Assembly: GCA_938005675.1 (NCBI GenBank)
Contig: CALKXH010000093.1
Coordinates: 1 to 64,000 of the forward strand
Direction: 5' to 3'
From: an uncultured Anaerolineae bacterium
GTDB lineage: Bacteria; Chloroflexota; Anaerolineae; Aggregatilineales; UBA2796
Length of the DNA: 64,000 nt
Made by a program: the position numbers and the translations under genes. How positions within the stretch are numbered: position 1 is the first letter of the stretch; each line of letters begins with the position of its first letter. Under the pieces are notes generated by a model. The model was given only the letters and a program-made list of their open reading frames with translations, was not told the origin of the DNA and did no database searches. Positions 16,497 through 24,105 of this stretch are shown here, piece after piece.

Positions 16497-17854
16497 GCCC
16501 CGCGCTCCTTGAGCAAGCTCATCATCGCCTCAAGCACGTCCTGCTGCTCAGCCGTGCCTTCGAGGCTGAATTGATAGCGCCACTCACGGCGCAGCTCCGC
16601 CAACCATAAGCTCGGCGCCAGACCCTCAAGGCGCTCGACGACTCCGACGGCGAAGTGGCGCACAGCGAGGCGGCGCGCCTCGTCGGCGATGCGCTCAAGG
16701 CGCGGGCGGGCGGCGATCAGCAGATCGTCGGCGCTCAGGGCGGCGTGATCGGGCGGCTCAAGCGGGCGCGCCGCGCCCTGATCGGCGGGCTGGATCAAGC
16801 CATCGGCGCTGTGCAGGTACAAGACGGGCGTCCCGAAGGTGCGGGCGGCGTGTTGGCGCATGTGGCTGAGCGCTTGCCTGCCCAGCTGCACGGCGTGATC
16901 GAGCGGCTCGCCGCGCAGCAGCGCCTCGTAGAAGACGCGGCTGAAATCGATGGCAGCCATGTTGGTGATCGGATACTGCATCGCCACGACCGCCTGCACG
17001 CCCCTCTGGACGAGGCGCGGCGCCAAGCCGCCGAAACTCTCGCGCAGATCGGCGCGCGCCCCCTCGCACAGGTGCAGCACCACCAAGCGCGGCAAGGTCG
17101 CGGCGAGGCTGCACCAAGCGGCGAAGTCGGCGTCGCTGCACCAATCCGCCGTCTCGTCGGGCTGCAGGAGCGCAATCGCGCCGCTGCCCGTCTCGGCGTT
17201 GAAGGCGCCGTGTCCGATGAAGTGCAAGACGTGCGGCTGAAAAGTCCGCAGCCGCTCGGTGAAAGCGGCGACCGTCGCCTTGCCCAACACCTCGACTTGC
17301 ACCGGGTATGCCTCCGAGAGCCGCTGAATCGCCTCGATCACGCGCGGCTCTAGCACCGGATCGAGATCGCGCGGCTTGGCGACGGCGACCAAGACGCGCA
17401 ACATCCCCGCTGGGCGCAGAGTCTGGCGGCTCTCGCGCGGGAAGTAGCGCGAGAGGACGAGATCGACGTGGCTGCACAGGAAATAATCGCCGCGCGGATA
17501 GTGCAAAAACTCCCAAGGCAGGCTGGCGAGTTCCGCCGCGCCCGCCTCAAAGCTGAGCTGCAGGCGCAAGCGCTCGCCGTTCGCCTTCGCCATGCTCAGC
17601 GACTCCTCAAAGAGTCGCTCGATCTCAAGGTCGAAGAGCAGCTGATACAAATGTTGCCCGAAGACGGCGATCTCTTGCGCGTCGCTGAACTTGTTGGCGC
17701 GCAGCCAGCGCTCGAAGAGGCGGATCGTGCGCCGAGTCAGGCTGCCGCGCTCGAAGCCGCGCACAGCGCCGCGCGCCATCTTCTCGTCGGCGCGCCGACG
17801 CGCCTGCAGGCTGCGTCCGTCGTTTTCAACGCTCAGGATCAGCTCGGCGCCCAT
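16493..17854 (-). CDS. CHAT-domain caspase-like protease
   Basis: A 453-residue protein whose residues about 95-350 form a CHAT (caspase HetF associated with TPRs) cysteine-protease domain. The entry strand reads 'ELASLPWEFLHYP', the catalytic His is in 'HVLHFIGHGAF' (about His215) and the catalytic Cys is in 'VVLHLCEGAR' (about Cys263); the dyad is intact. 'VVAMQYPITNMAAIDFSRVFYEALLRG' is the usual segment after the active site. The first 90 residues are helical; the last 90 form a tail I cannot assign. I start at the ATG at 17854; the track's extra 86 residues are a frame shadow of the upstream gene. It lies 11 bp after that gene and overlaps the TIR-TPR gene by 4 bp. Confidence 0.85.
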   Translation of the reverse strand: MGAELILSVENDGRSLQARRRADEKMARGAVRGFERGSLTRRTIRLFERWLRANKFSDAQEIAVFGQHLYQLLFDLEIERLFEESLSMAKANGERLRLQLSFEAGAAELASLPWEFLHYPRGDYFLCSHVDLVLSRYFPRESRQTLRPAGMLRVLVAVAKPRDLDPVLEPRVIEAIQRLSEAYPVQVEVLGKATVAAFTERLRTFQPHVLHFIGHGAFNAETGSGAIALLQPDETADWCSDADFAAWCSLAATLPRLVVLHLCEGARADLRESFGGLAPRLVQRGVQAVVAMQYPITNMAAIDFSRVFYEALLRGEPLDHAVQLGRQALSHMRQHAARTFGTPVLYLHSADGLIQPADQGAARPLEPPDHAALSADDLLIAARPRLERIADEARRLAVRHFAVGVVERLEGLAPSLWLAELRREWRYQFSLEGTAEQQDVLEAMMSLLKERGA

Positions 17855-17865
17855 CGCCTGCCGCG

Positions 17866-18795
17866 CTACAGCCGCGTCGAGAGGTCGTAGAGGTTGGCGT
17901 CGCGCACGGGCGCGCCCGCCCGCAAGAAATTGCGCAGGCGCTCGCCCAAGTAAGCGACGATCTCGCCCAAGCCCGCCGCCGCAAAGTTGAAATTGGCGTA
18001 GGCTTGCACCGCTGCCGCCACCTTCAGCTCGCTGACGGAGCGCGGCACTTGCAGCACGACTGCGAACTGCGGCACGCGCTCGCGGAAGAACTCCGCGCCG
18101 CTGACCCGCCAAAAGACTTTGTGCGTCTTCTCGCCGCTGTGCTCGATCTGGGCGCGCACGAGGCGATAGTTGAACGGACCGACGCTCACGCCGCCGCCCA
18201 GCCCGACTCCGGCGCCCGCGCCCGCGCTCCCGCCGATGTTGGGCAGGCTCAGCGCGCCGCTGTGCAGCTCGAACTCAAAATTCTGGTTCAAGCGCACGGT
18301 CGCCTCGGCGTTCGCCTCTAGCAAAGTCAGGAATTTCTTATCGGGCAGGATCAGGGCGCTGATCGGGCGCTGATCGTCGGGGGCGGTCGGGTTGAACTCG
18401 ACGGCGCACTCCACGCGCACGAAGGGCATGTTCGGGCGGGCGTGGTAGCCGACGGGCAGATGCAGCCAGTAGAAGTTGTAGCGCTCGCTCAGGCGCTTGA
18501 ACAGCTGCGGCACGGGCAAATTCTGCTCGGTGAAGTGCGCCTCCTCCAGCTTGAGGAAGTCCAGCTGGCGGCTGAGGAAGGCGCGCTGCTCGTTCAGCTC
18601 GGCGAGGAGCTGCTCGGCGGGCGCGAGGGGGCTCTCCATGCGCCGAGTCGTCTCGCCCATGCTGCGCCTGATGGGTTCTTCGCCCAGCTCGCGCGCCAAG
18701 CCGATGACGTTCTCGCGCACCTCCGCCATCAGGGCGTCGCGGCTCTCGCCGCCGAAATCGAACTCAAAAGTCAAGGGAGTGGGACTGTCAGTCAT
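17866..18795 (-). CDS. Uncharacterised first gene of the CHAT/TIR-TPR/FlhA-like operon
   Basis: A 309-residue protein I do not recognise. The start at 18795 (MTDSPTP) has GGAGG 5 bp upstream; the track's earlier start is unsupported. The N-terminal 30 residues are short and acidic ('LTFEFDFGGES'). A long helical region (about 25-105, 'AEQLLAELNEQRAFLSRQLDFLKLEEAHF') is probably coiled. A mixed beta region ('YWLHLPVGYHARPNMPFVRVECAVEF') follows, then a glycine-rich hinge near residues 185-200 ('GGSAGAGAGVGLGGG') and a second beta region. No signal peptide or membrane helix is seen. It could be the sensor or immunity partner of the operon; this is inference from position only. Confidence 0.7.
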   Translation of the reverse strand: MTDSPTPLTFEFDFGGESRDALMAEVRENVIGLARELGEEPIRRSMGETTRRMESPLAPAEQLLAELNEQRAFLSRQLDFLKLEEAHFTEQNLPVPQLFKRLSERYNFYWLHLPVGYHARPNMPFVRVECAVEFNPTAPDDQRPISALILPDKKFLTLLEANAEATVRLNQNFEFELHSGALSLPNIGGSAGAGAGVGLGGGVSVGPFNYRLVRAQIEHSGEKTHKVFWRVSGAEFFRERVPQFAVVLQVPRSVSELKVAAAVQAYANFNFAAAGLGEIVAYLGERLRNFLRAGAPVRDANLYDLSTRL

Positions 18796-18828
18796 GCTGC
18801 CTCCGCGCGCGTGATATGGCATAGCAGT

Positions 18829-18857
18829 AGCGTACAGCGATTCGCCCGATAAGGCAA
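18829..18857 (-). promoter_or_regulatory. Candidate promoter of the CHAT/TIR-TPR/FlhA-like operon
   Basis: On the minus strand TTGCCT (18857-18852) and TACGCT (18834-18829) are 17 bp apart, placing transcription start about 28 bp before the ATG at 18795. Both are partial matches to the sigma-70 consensus. It is divergent from the rmlD promoter. Confidence 0.3.
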
Positions 18858-18873
18858 GCCGCCCTCCGAAAGC

Positions 18874-18879
18874 TATAAT
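18874..18879 (+). promoter_or_regulatory. -10 box (TATAAT) of the rmlD operon
   Basis: A perfect TATAAT lies 38 bp before the rmlD ATG at 18918. No convincing -35 box is seen at 16-18 bp. Transcription would start near 18886. Confidence 0.45.
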
Positions 18880-18917
18880 TGAAGTATGCCCAATACGCAC
18901 AAGAGAGCGGAGATTCG

Positions 18918-19760
18918 ATGCGAATTTTGATCACGGGCGTCGGCGGCGGCGTGGGCGGCGCCTTGCTGCGCCGACTGCCCGACGCCATCGGCTACGCGCA
19001 CAGCCAACTGGATGTGACCGATCCGCAAGCCGTGTTGCGCGCCATCGCGGAGGCAGCCCCGCAAGTGGTGATCCACTGCGCTGCGCTCACCAACGTGGAT
19101 CGTTGCGCCCAAGCGCCTGAGGAGGCGCTCTATGTGAACGGCTTCGGCACGCAGAACGTGGCACTTGCCTGCCAGAAGGTCGGGGCGGCGCTGTGCTACC
19201 TCAGCACCAACGAGGTCTTCAATGGCGAGCGCGGCGCGCCCTACGGCGAGTACGATCCAACCCAACCCGCCAATCCCTACGGCTACAGCAAGTCCGTCGG
19301 CGAGCAGATCGTCCGCGAACTTGTGCCGCAGCACTACATCGTGCGCACCTCGTGGGTCTTCGCCCACAACGGACGCAACTTTCTGCAGCGGATCGTCGGC
19401 TTGGCGCGCGAGGGCAAGCCGCTCTCGGTCGTCACCGACGAGGTGGCTTGCCCCACCTACGCCGAAGACCTCGCCGAGGGCATCCTCGCGCTGGTGCACA
19501 CCGAGCGCTACGGCACGTATCACCTGACCAATCAAGGCGCGCTCTCGCGCTACGCCTTCGCCCGCGCCATCCTCGATGCCTACGGCATGGCGGATTATCC
19601 CATCGCGCCCATCGTCAAGGCGCAGTTCAATCGTCCCTCGCGCCCGCCGACCTACTCCGCCTTGCAGAACACCTTCGCCGCCCTGATCGGCATCACCCTG
19701 CGCGATTGGCGCGCCGCCCTACACGCTTTTATCGAGTATGAGAGAGAACGAGAGAGATAA
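18918..19760 (+). CDS. rmlD: dTDP-4-dehydrorhamnose reductase-like SDR (RmlD)
   Basis: A 280-residue extended short-chain dehydrogenase of the RmlD family, which reduces dTDP-4-keto-rhamnose to dTDP-rhamnose. It has the NAD(P)-binding 'MRILITGVGGGVGGALL', 'VVIHCAALTNVDRCA', the catalytic Ser/Thr region 'YLSTNEVFNGE', the Tyr-Lys pair in 'YGYSKSVGE', and 'VRTSWVFAHNGRNFLQRI', all RmlD hallmarks. The ATG at 18918 has GCGGAG upstream and begins directly with the nucleotide-binding strand. rmlA, rmlB and rmlC are not in the window. It is followed after 3 bp by a VOC protein, so the operon is RmlD-VOC-ABC ATPase. Another sugar-nucleotide reductase role is possible. Confidence 0.85.
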   Translation: MRILITGVGGGVGGALLRRLPDAIGYAHSQLDVTDPQAVLRAIAEAAPQVVIHCAALTNVDRCAQAPEEALYVNGFGTQNVALACQKVGAALCYLSTNEVFNGERGAPYGEYDPTQPANPYGYSKSVGEQIVRELVPQHYIVRTSWVFAHNGRNFLQRIVGLAREGKPLSVVTDEVACPTYAEDLAEGILALVHTERYGTYHLTNQGALSRYAFARAILDAYGMADYPIAPIVKAQFNRPSRPPTYSALQNTFAALIGITLRDWRAALHAFIEYERERER

Positions 19761-19763
19761 CGC

Positions 19764-20507
19764 ATGAGCCCGACAATCCCTGTGACCTTTCAGTTGGAGG
19801 ACGGCGAGTCGTTCAGCGGCGAGGTGCCGCGCCACGCCATCGTCCACGAGGCGATGGAGCGACTCTTGCCGCACGGCTTCCTCAAAAACAAACGCATCAG
19901 CATCGCCCAGTCGCAGAGCGGCGATCTGATCTACCCGGATATGTTCTGCGGCGAGATTTACGACCAATACGGCGACGCCCAGCTGCGCATCACGGCGCGC
20001 GCCCTGCCCGAAGGCGAAGCGGCGCGCCCGTGGCGCAACCTCGGCTTCGATCACCTCGCCCTGAGCATGGTGGATCGGCGCGCCGCTGTGGACTTCTTCT
20101 CGCGCGGCTTGGGCATGGTCATCATGCGCGATGACGAGCACCTCGCCGTGCTGAGCGCCCCGCACGGCAACACGGCGCTCTTCCTCTTCGAGGCGGAGGC
20201 GGGCAAGCCGCTCAGCGATGGCGTGCCCAGCCGCATCCATCACCTCGGCTTCGTGGTGGATGACCTCGAAGCCGCCTACCAGCACTTGCGCGCCAATTTC
20301 CCTGAGTTCGTCAGCGATTTCACCCTGCTGGAGCGCCTTGAGCGCTGGTCGCTCTACGGCAAGATCAGCTTTGGCGGCGTCACCTTCATGATCCAGCTCT
20401 CGCAGATCAAAGACGCCTATCGCGGCTTCCCCGATGCAAGGCTGTACGCCGATCTGATGTACGACTACAGCAGCAGGCATTACGGCGTACGCTTCATGCC
20501 CGGTTGA
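19764..20507 (+). CDS. VOC-superfamily (glyoxalase/dioxygenase fold) protein
   Basis: A 247-residue protein with one clear VOC module. The strand 'FDHLALSMVDRRAAVDFFSRGLGM' (about 94-117) and the second half 'IHHLGFVVDDLEAAYQHL' (about 155-172) are the paired beta-alpha-beta-beta-beta motifs, each offering a His for a metal. The first 90 residues form an extra N-terminal region with beta character ('PVTFQLEDGESFSGEVPRHA') that I do not recognise. A C-terminal tail (about 205-247) ends 'SSRHYGVRFMPG'. It sits 3 bp after rmlD and 13 bp before an ABC ATPase. Function within the glyoxalase, ring-cleavage and resistance range is not resolvable. Confidence 0.75.
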   Translation: MSPTIPVTFQLEDGESFSGEVPRHAIVHEAMERLLPHGFLKNKRISIAQSQSGDLIYPDMFCGEIYDQYGDAQLRITARALPEGEAARPWRNLGFDHLALSMVDRRAAVDFFSRGLGMVIMRDDEHLAVLSAPHGNTALFLFEAEAGKPLSDGVPSRIHHLGFVVDDLEAAYQHLRANFPEFVSDFTLLERLERWSLYGKISFGGVTFMIQLSQIKDAYRGFPDARLYADLMYDYSSRHYGVRFMPG

Positions 20508-20520
20508 TGGAGGACGTGCT

Positions 20521-21285
20521 ATGAGCAAAATCATCGCAGAGGGCGTGACCATTCGCTACGCCGACCGCAGCGGCATCGGCGAGGTGACGGCGGTACAAGA
20601 CGTCTCGTTCAGCGTGGCGGAGGGCGAATTCGTCTGTCTGGTCGGACCGAGCGGCTGCGGCAAGACCAGCTTGCTGCGCGCGGTCGCCGGCTTGCAGCCG
20701 ATCAGCGGCGGTCGGCTGCACCTGCAGCGCAGCGACGAAAAACGTCCCGCCACGGCGATGGTCTTTCAGGGCGCGGCGGTCTTCCCATGGCTGACCGTGC
20801 TGGAGAACGTCAGCTACGGTTTGCGCACGCGCGGCATCCCCTACGCCCAGCAGCTCGCCATCGCGCGGGAGTGGATCGCGCGGGTGAAGTTGGAGCGCTT
20901 CGCCGAAGCCTATCCGCATCAGCTCTCTGGCGGGATGCAGCAGCGGGTCGGTTTGGCGCGCGCCTTCGCCTACAACGCCGAAGTCCTGCTGATGGATGAG
21001 CCCTTCGGCGCGCTCGACGCCCAGACGCGCCTGATCCTGCAGGATACGCTGCTGGAGCTGTGGCAAGCCAGCGGCAGCACGGTCATTTTTGTGACGCACA
21101 GCATCGATGAGGCGCTGACCTTGGCGGATCGGCTGCTGGTCATGTCGGCGCGACCGGGGCACATCCTGAGCGACGAGCGCGTGGAGATTCCGCGCCCGCG
21201 CGAGGCGGTGGCGCTGCGCAGCGATCCGCACTACGGGGCGCTGTTCGGCAAGGTCTGGGCGTTGCTGCGCGAGCAGGTCGCTTAG
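20521..21285 (+). CDS. ABC importer ATPase, nitrate/sulfonate/taurine type
   Basis: A 254-residue ABC ATPase of the SsuB/TauB/NrtD-like group. Walker A is 'GPSGCGKTSLL', the Q-loop is 'MVFQGAAVFPWLTVLENVSYG' with the 'FPW' typical of this group, the signature is 'LSGGMQQRVGLARAF', Walker B is 'VLLMDEPFGALD' and the switch His is in 'IFVTHSIDEAL'. GGAGG precedes the ATG. Its usual partners (a SsuC-like permease and a SsuA-like binding protein) are absent from the window, so this is an orphan subunit. It closes the RmlD-VOC operon and converges on the LDT-like gene with a 4-bp overlap. Confidence 0.9.
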   Translation: MSKIIAEGVTIRYADRSGIGEVTAVQDVSFSVAEGEFVCLVGPSGCGKTSLLRAVAGLQPISGGRLHLQRSDEKRPATAMVFQGAAVFPWLTVLENVSYGLRTRGIPYAQQLAIAREWIARVKLERFAEAYPHQLSGGMQQRVGLARAFAYNAEVLLMDEPFGALDAQTRLILQDTLLELWQASGSTVIFVTHSIDEALTLADRLLVMSARPGHILSDERVEIPRPREAVALRSDPHYGALFGKVWALLREQVA

Positions 21286-22229
21286 TCGATCACGACGGCG
21301 ATCTCGCGCACTTGCGCGCCGCCCAGCAGCTCATAGAGTTGGCGGGCGGCTAAGATGGGCAGCTCGATGTTGGGCAGGACGTTGGGCGTGCCAAAGCGGT
21401 TATGCCAATTCACGCCGTAGAGCGGGATCGGCTTGCCGTGCTGAGGCGTGAGCAGCATCTGCCACGTATGCAGGTAGGGCGCTCTGGGCGCGCGCGCCGA
21501 GGGCAAGCCCAGCCGCAACGTCCCGATGCTGCGCAGCAGCGGCGGCGCGTGCATGGCGGTCTTGCCGATGAAAGTCTCGCCATCGTAGAGGCTGAGCGCC
21601 TGCTGAGCGCTCTCCAGCCAGAGCGTCGGCTGGCTGAGCGGCGAGGGGCGCGGCAGCCAGCGCCGAAAGTGCAGGGCGTTCGCCCAGCCGAACGTGCCGC
21701 CGCCGTCGGCGGTCAGGCTCAGGGCGTACCAGAGCTGCCCGTGATCGTCGGTCAGCCAGTCGTGGACGTACATGAGCGTGCCGAAGGGATAGCGTCCGGT
21801 GATGGCGGCGTAGGGGGTGCAGGCGGCGCGCAGCGCAGTGCTGGGCGCAATGACCTCGTAGTAGCCTTTATGTAGCGCAATTGGGCGCGGCGGGCGCTCG
21901 TAAGGGAGGATCGGCTGCATCGACTCGCGCGGGAGGTAGCCCTCGGCGATGCGATACCACCAGCCGTCCTCGCTGACGCCCAAGAGGGGACGCAGGCTTT
22001 CGGCGGGCAGCTTGGCGAGCGCTTGAGCGGTAGCTTGCGGCTTGGGGCGCACGTCGGTGGCTTTGAAGAGCCGACCGAGCAGCTCGCTCTCAGGCGGGAT
22101 GCCGAAGGTGGCGCCGTGGGCTAGGGTGGTGAACTGAAGCGGGGTGGCTTCGGCGGCGGAGCTATGAGTCAGCCCGAAGAGCGCGGCGAAGGCGCTGGTG
22201 CGTTGTAGGAATTGGCGTCGTGTCAGCAT
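21282..22229 (-). CDS. Secreted L,D-transpeptidase-like protein lacking the catalytic Cys motif
   Basis: A 315-residue exported protein with a twin-arginine-like leader ('TRRQFLQRTSAFAALFG'). The N-terminal part (about 60-190) has SH3-like segments. The C-terminal part (about 205-300) follows the YkuD L,D-transpeptidase fold: 'LSLYDGETFIGKTAMHAPP', 'GTLRLGLPSARAP', 'IPLYGVNWHNRFGTP'. Where active enzymes read roughly 'SHGCVNLP', this one reads 'VLPNIELP': His, Gly and the nucleophile Cys are all replaced with no gap in the alignment. I therefore call it a probable pseudoenzyme that may bind peptidoglycan. Its ATG overlaps the stop of the thioredoxin gene (TAATG), so the two are coupled. Confidence 0.7.
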   Translation of the reverse strand: MLTRRQFLQRTSAFAALFGLTHSSAAEATPLQFTTLAHGATFGIPPESELLGRLFKATDVRPKPQATAQALAKLPAESLRPLLGVSEDGWWYRIAEGYLPRESMQPILPYERPPRPIALHKGYYEVIAPSTALRAACTPYAAITGRYPFGTLMYVHDWLTDDHGQLWYALSLTADGGGTFGWANALHFRRWLPRPSPLSQPTLWLESAQQALSLYDGETFIGKTAMHAPPLLRSIGTLRLGLPSARAPRAPYLHTWQMLLTPQHGKPIPLYGVNWHNRFGTPNVLPNIELPILAARQLYELLGGAQVREIAVVID

Positions 22230-22777
22230 TATTGGTTGGCTAGAAGCGCCTGAATAGCCCCGTCCAGTTCTTCGCGCGTGCGCAAGCCCTCTAGAATACG
22301 GAACGTCCTGCCGCGCGCGTCGAGCAGCACGGTGTAGGGGATGAATTGCACGTTGTAGCGCCGAATCAGGCTGCGCGAGGCGGCGTTATCAACGTCGACA
22401 TCCCAAAAGTTGACCCGCCCGCGATATTTCTCCTGCATGGCTCGCACGGCGGGGCGCATCTGGCGGCAGGGCTGGCACCACGTCGCTGTGAAGCGGATGT
22501 AATGCGGCTTGCCGTTCAGGACGATCTCAGAGATGCCCGGCGTGGCGGTCGGCAGCCTCTCGAAGTTGCCGAAGATCATGGCGCTGGCGGCGGTCAGGGT
22601 CAGCAGCGGCTCAGGCACGCTCGGCGTGGGCGAGGCGAGCGCTGAGCGGGGGCGGGTCGGGGTGGCGGTGTTGGCTTGCGAGTAGGCTGCGCTGGGCAAG
22701 GCGAGGACGATCAGGCTGCTGAGCAGCAGGATGCATAACAGGGCGATTGGAAGCGCGCGGCGCAAAGGACTTAGCAT
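22229..22777 (-). CDS. Secreted thioredoxin-fold protein
   Basis: A 182-residue exported thioredoxin-like protein. An N-terminal signal sequence (about 8-32) is followed by a Pro/Ser/Thr linker. The thioredoxin domain (about 80-182) has the redox motif 'TWCQPCRQM', then 'VNFWDVDVDN' and the cis-Pro region 'VQFIPYTVLLDARG'. Such proteins reduce or oxidise disulfides of exported proteins or cytochromes. It is translationally coupled to the LDT-like protein downstream, which suggests a common envelope role. The signal sequence lacks a clear lipobox, so it may be anchored or released. No terminator is evident between it and the aminotransferase region (22778-22939). Confidence 0.85.
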   Translation of the reverse strand: MLSPLRRALPIALLCILLLSSLIVLALPSAAYSQANTATPTRPRSALASPTPSVPEPLLTLTAASAMIFGNFERLPTATPGISEIVLNGKPHYIRFTATWCQPCRQMRPAVRAMQEKYRGRVNFWDVDVDNAASRSLIRRYNVQFIPYTVLLDARGRTFRILEGLRTREELDGAIQALLANQ

Positions 22778-22939
22778 GATATTCTCTCACTACACGGATT
22801 CGCTCAATATGCTAGTAATTGTACAAGACTTGGGCAGAATTGCGTTTAACAATTTGCACATAATCTGTCAGAGGGGAGAGCGAGGCTTGGCGCGCCCTCG
22901 CAACGCGGCGCTGCGAGGGCGGGCTGCGCTGAGGAGGGC

Positions 22940-24037
22940 TCAGGCTTGCGCCAAGAACTCGTTCATGGCGGCGAACAGCTCGTGCATATCGGAGGGGGTC
23001 AGGTCGCCCATGTGTGCGATGCGGAAGGTTGAGTCTTTGAGCTTGCCGTAGCCGTCGGAGATGGTCATGCCGCGCGCCTTGAGGAACTTGTTGAGGGCTT
23101 TCACGTCAATGCGGCGCGTGTTGGCGACGGTCGTGACGGTCGGCGAGTGGTAGCCCTCTTCCGAGAACAGGGCGAAGCCCGCCTCAGCCGCCCAGTCGCG
23201 CGTCATGCGCGCCATGTGATCGTGGCGGGCGAAGCGCGCCTCCAAGCCTTCGGCGAGCATGTAATCGAGCTGCTGGTCGGTGGCGTAGAGCAGCGAGATA
23301 TTGGGCGTGGCGGGCGTGTGATTCTTGAGCAGGAATTTCTCCAGCTCTAGGAAGTCGAAGTAGTAGCCGCGATAGGGCACTTGCTTGGCGCGCTCAAGGG
23401 TGCGGTCGGAGACGGCGGCGAAAGCCAAGCCGGGCGGCAGCGCCATCGCCTTTTGCGTCGAGGTCAGCAGCACATCCAAGCCCAGCCCGTCGAAATCGAT
23501 CTTGTAGCCGCCGAGGATGCTCACGGCGTCCACCAGGATGAGCGTATCGGGGAATTGGCGGATGACGGCTGCCATCTCTTCGAGCGGATTCTTGACCCCG
23601 GTGCTGGTCTCGTTGAGGACGATGGCGACGGCGTCGTAGTGTTGGGCGCGCAGGCGCTCTTCAAGCTGCTCTGGCTTGATGGCGCGCCCCCATTCCACCT
23701 CGATTGCCTCCGCTTGCTTGCCGTTCGCCTTGCTGATCTCGTACCAGCGCTCGCTGAAGGCGCCGTTGACGAGGTGCAGCACTTTTTGGTCGTCGCGGAT
23801 GCAATTGCGCGAGGCAGCCTCCCACAGCCCGGTGCCGGAGGAGGTTGAGACGTACACGCGCGATTGCGTGTAGAAGAGTTGGCGCAGCTTGGCTTGGGTG
23901 CGAGCGAAGAGCGTCTCGAAGTCCGAGCCGCGATGCCCGATCATCCAGCGGCTTTGCGCCTCAAGAATCTCGCGCCGCACTTCGGTCGGACCGGGGATGT
24001 ACAGGCGGACGTGATCTGGTTTCACCGCTTCGGTCAT
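22940..24037 (-). CDS. Class V aminotransferase, alanine-glyoxylate/serine-pyruvate type
   Basis: A 365-residue PLP-dependent aminotransferase of the serine-pyruvate/alanine-glyoxylate group. The opening 'RLYIPGPTEVRREILEAQSRWMIGHRG' is diagnostic. 'STSSGTGLWEAASRN' binds the cofactor phosphate, 'ILVDAVSILGG' supplies the Asp that contacts the pyridine nitrogen, and 'LLTSTQKAMALPPGLAF' carries the Schiff-base Lys. The C-terminal 'TFRIAHMGDLT' gives the Arg that binds the substrate carboxylate. AAGGAG precedes the ATG. Likely reactions are glyoxylate to glycine or serine to hydroxypyruvate; related enzymes can use other amino donors such as phosphonates, so the exact pair is open. It stands alone as a transcription unit. 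Confidence 0.9.
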   Translation of the reverse strand: MTEAVKPDHVRLYIPGPTEVRREILEAQSRWMIGHRGSDFETLFARTQAKLRQLFYTQSRVYVSTSSGTGLWEAASRNCIRDDQKVLHLVNGAFSERWYEISKANGKQAEAIEVEWGRAIKPEQLEERLRAQHYDAVAIVLNETSTGVKNPLEEMAAVIRQFPDTLILVDAVSILGGYKIDFDGLGLDVLLTSTQKAMALPPGLAFAAVSDRTLERAKQVPYRGYYFDFLELEKFLLKNHTPATPNISLLYATDQQLDYMLAEGLEARFARHDHMARMTRDWAAEAGFALFSEEGYHSPTVTTVANTRRIDVKALNKFLKARGMTISDGYGKLKDSTFRIAHMGDLTPSDMHELFAAMNEFLAQA

Positions 24038-24105
24038 GCAGAAAGTCTCCTTAATCGATGTGCCACAAGTGCCGATAGAAGAGTTGTGGCTCTCTTAATA
24101 AGATT

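Noticed and set aside
21282-22229. Annotation as an active L,D-transpeptidase
   Set aside because: The Cys, His and Gly of the catalytic motif are all substituted in an otherwise gap-free alignment.
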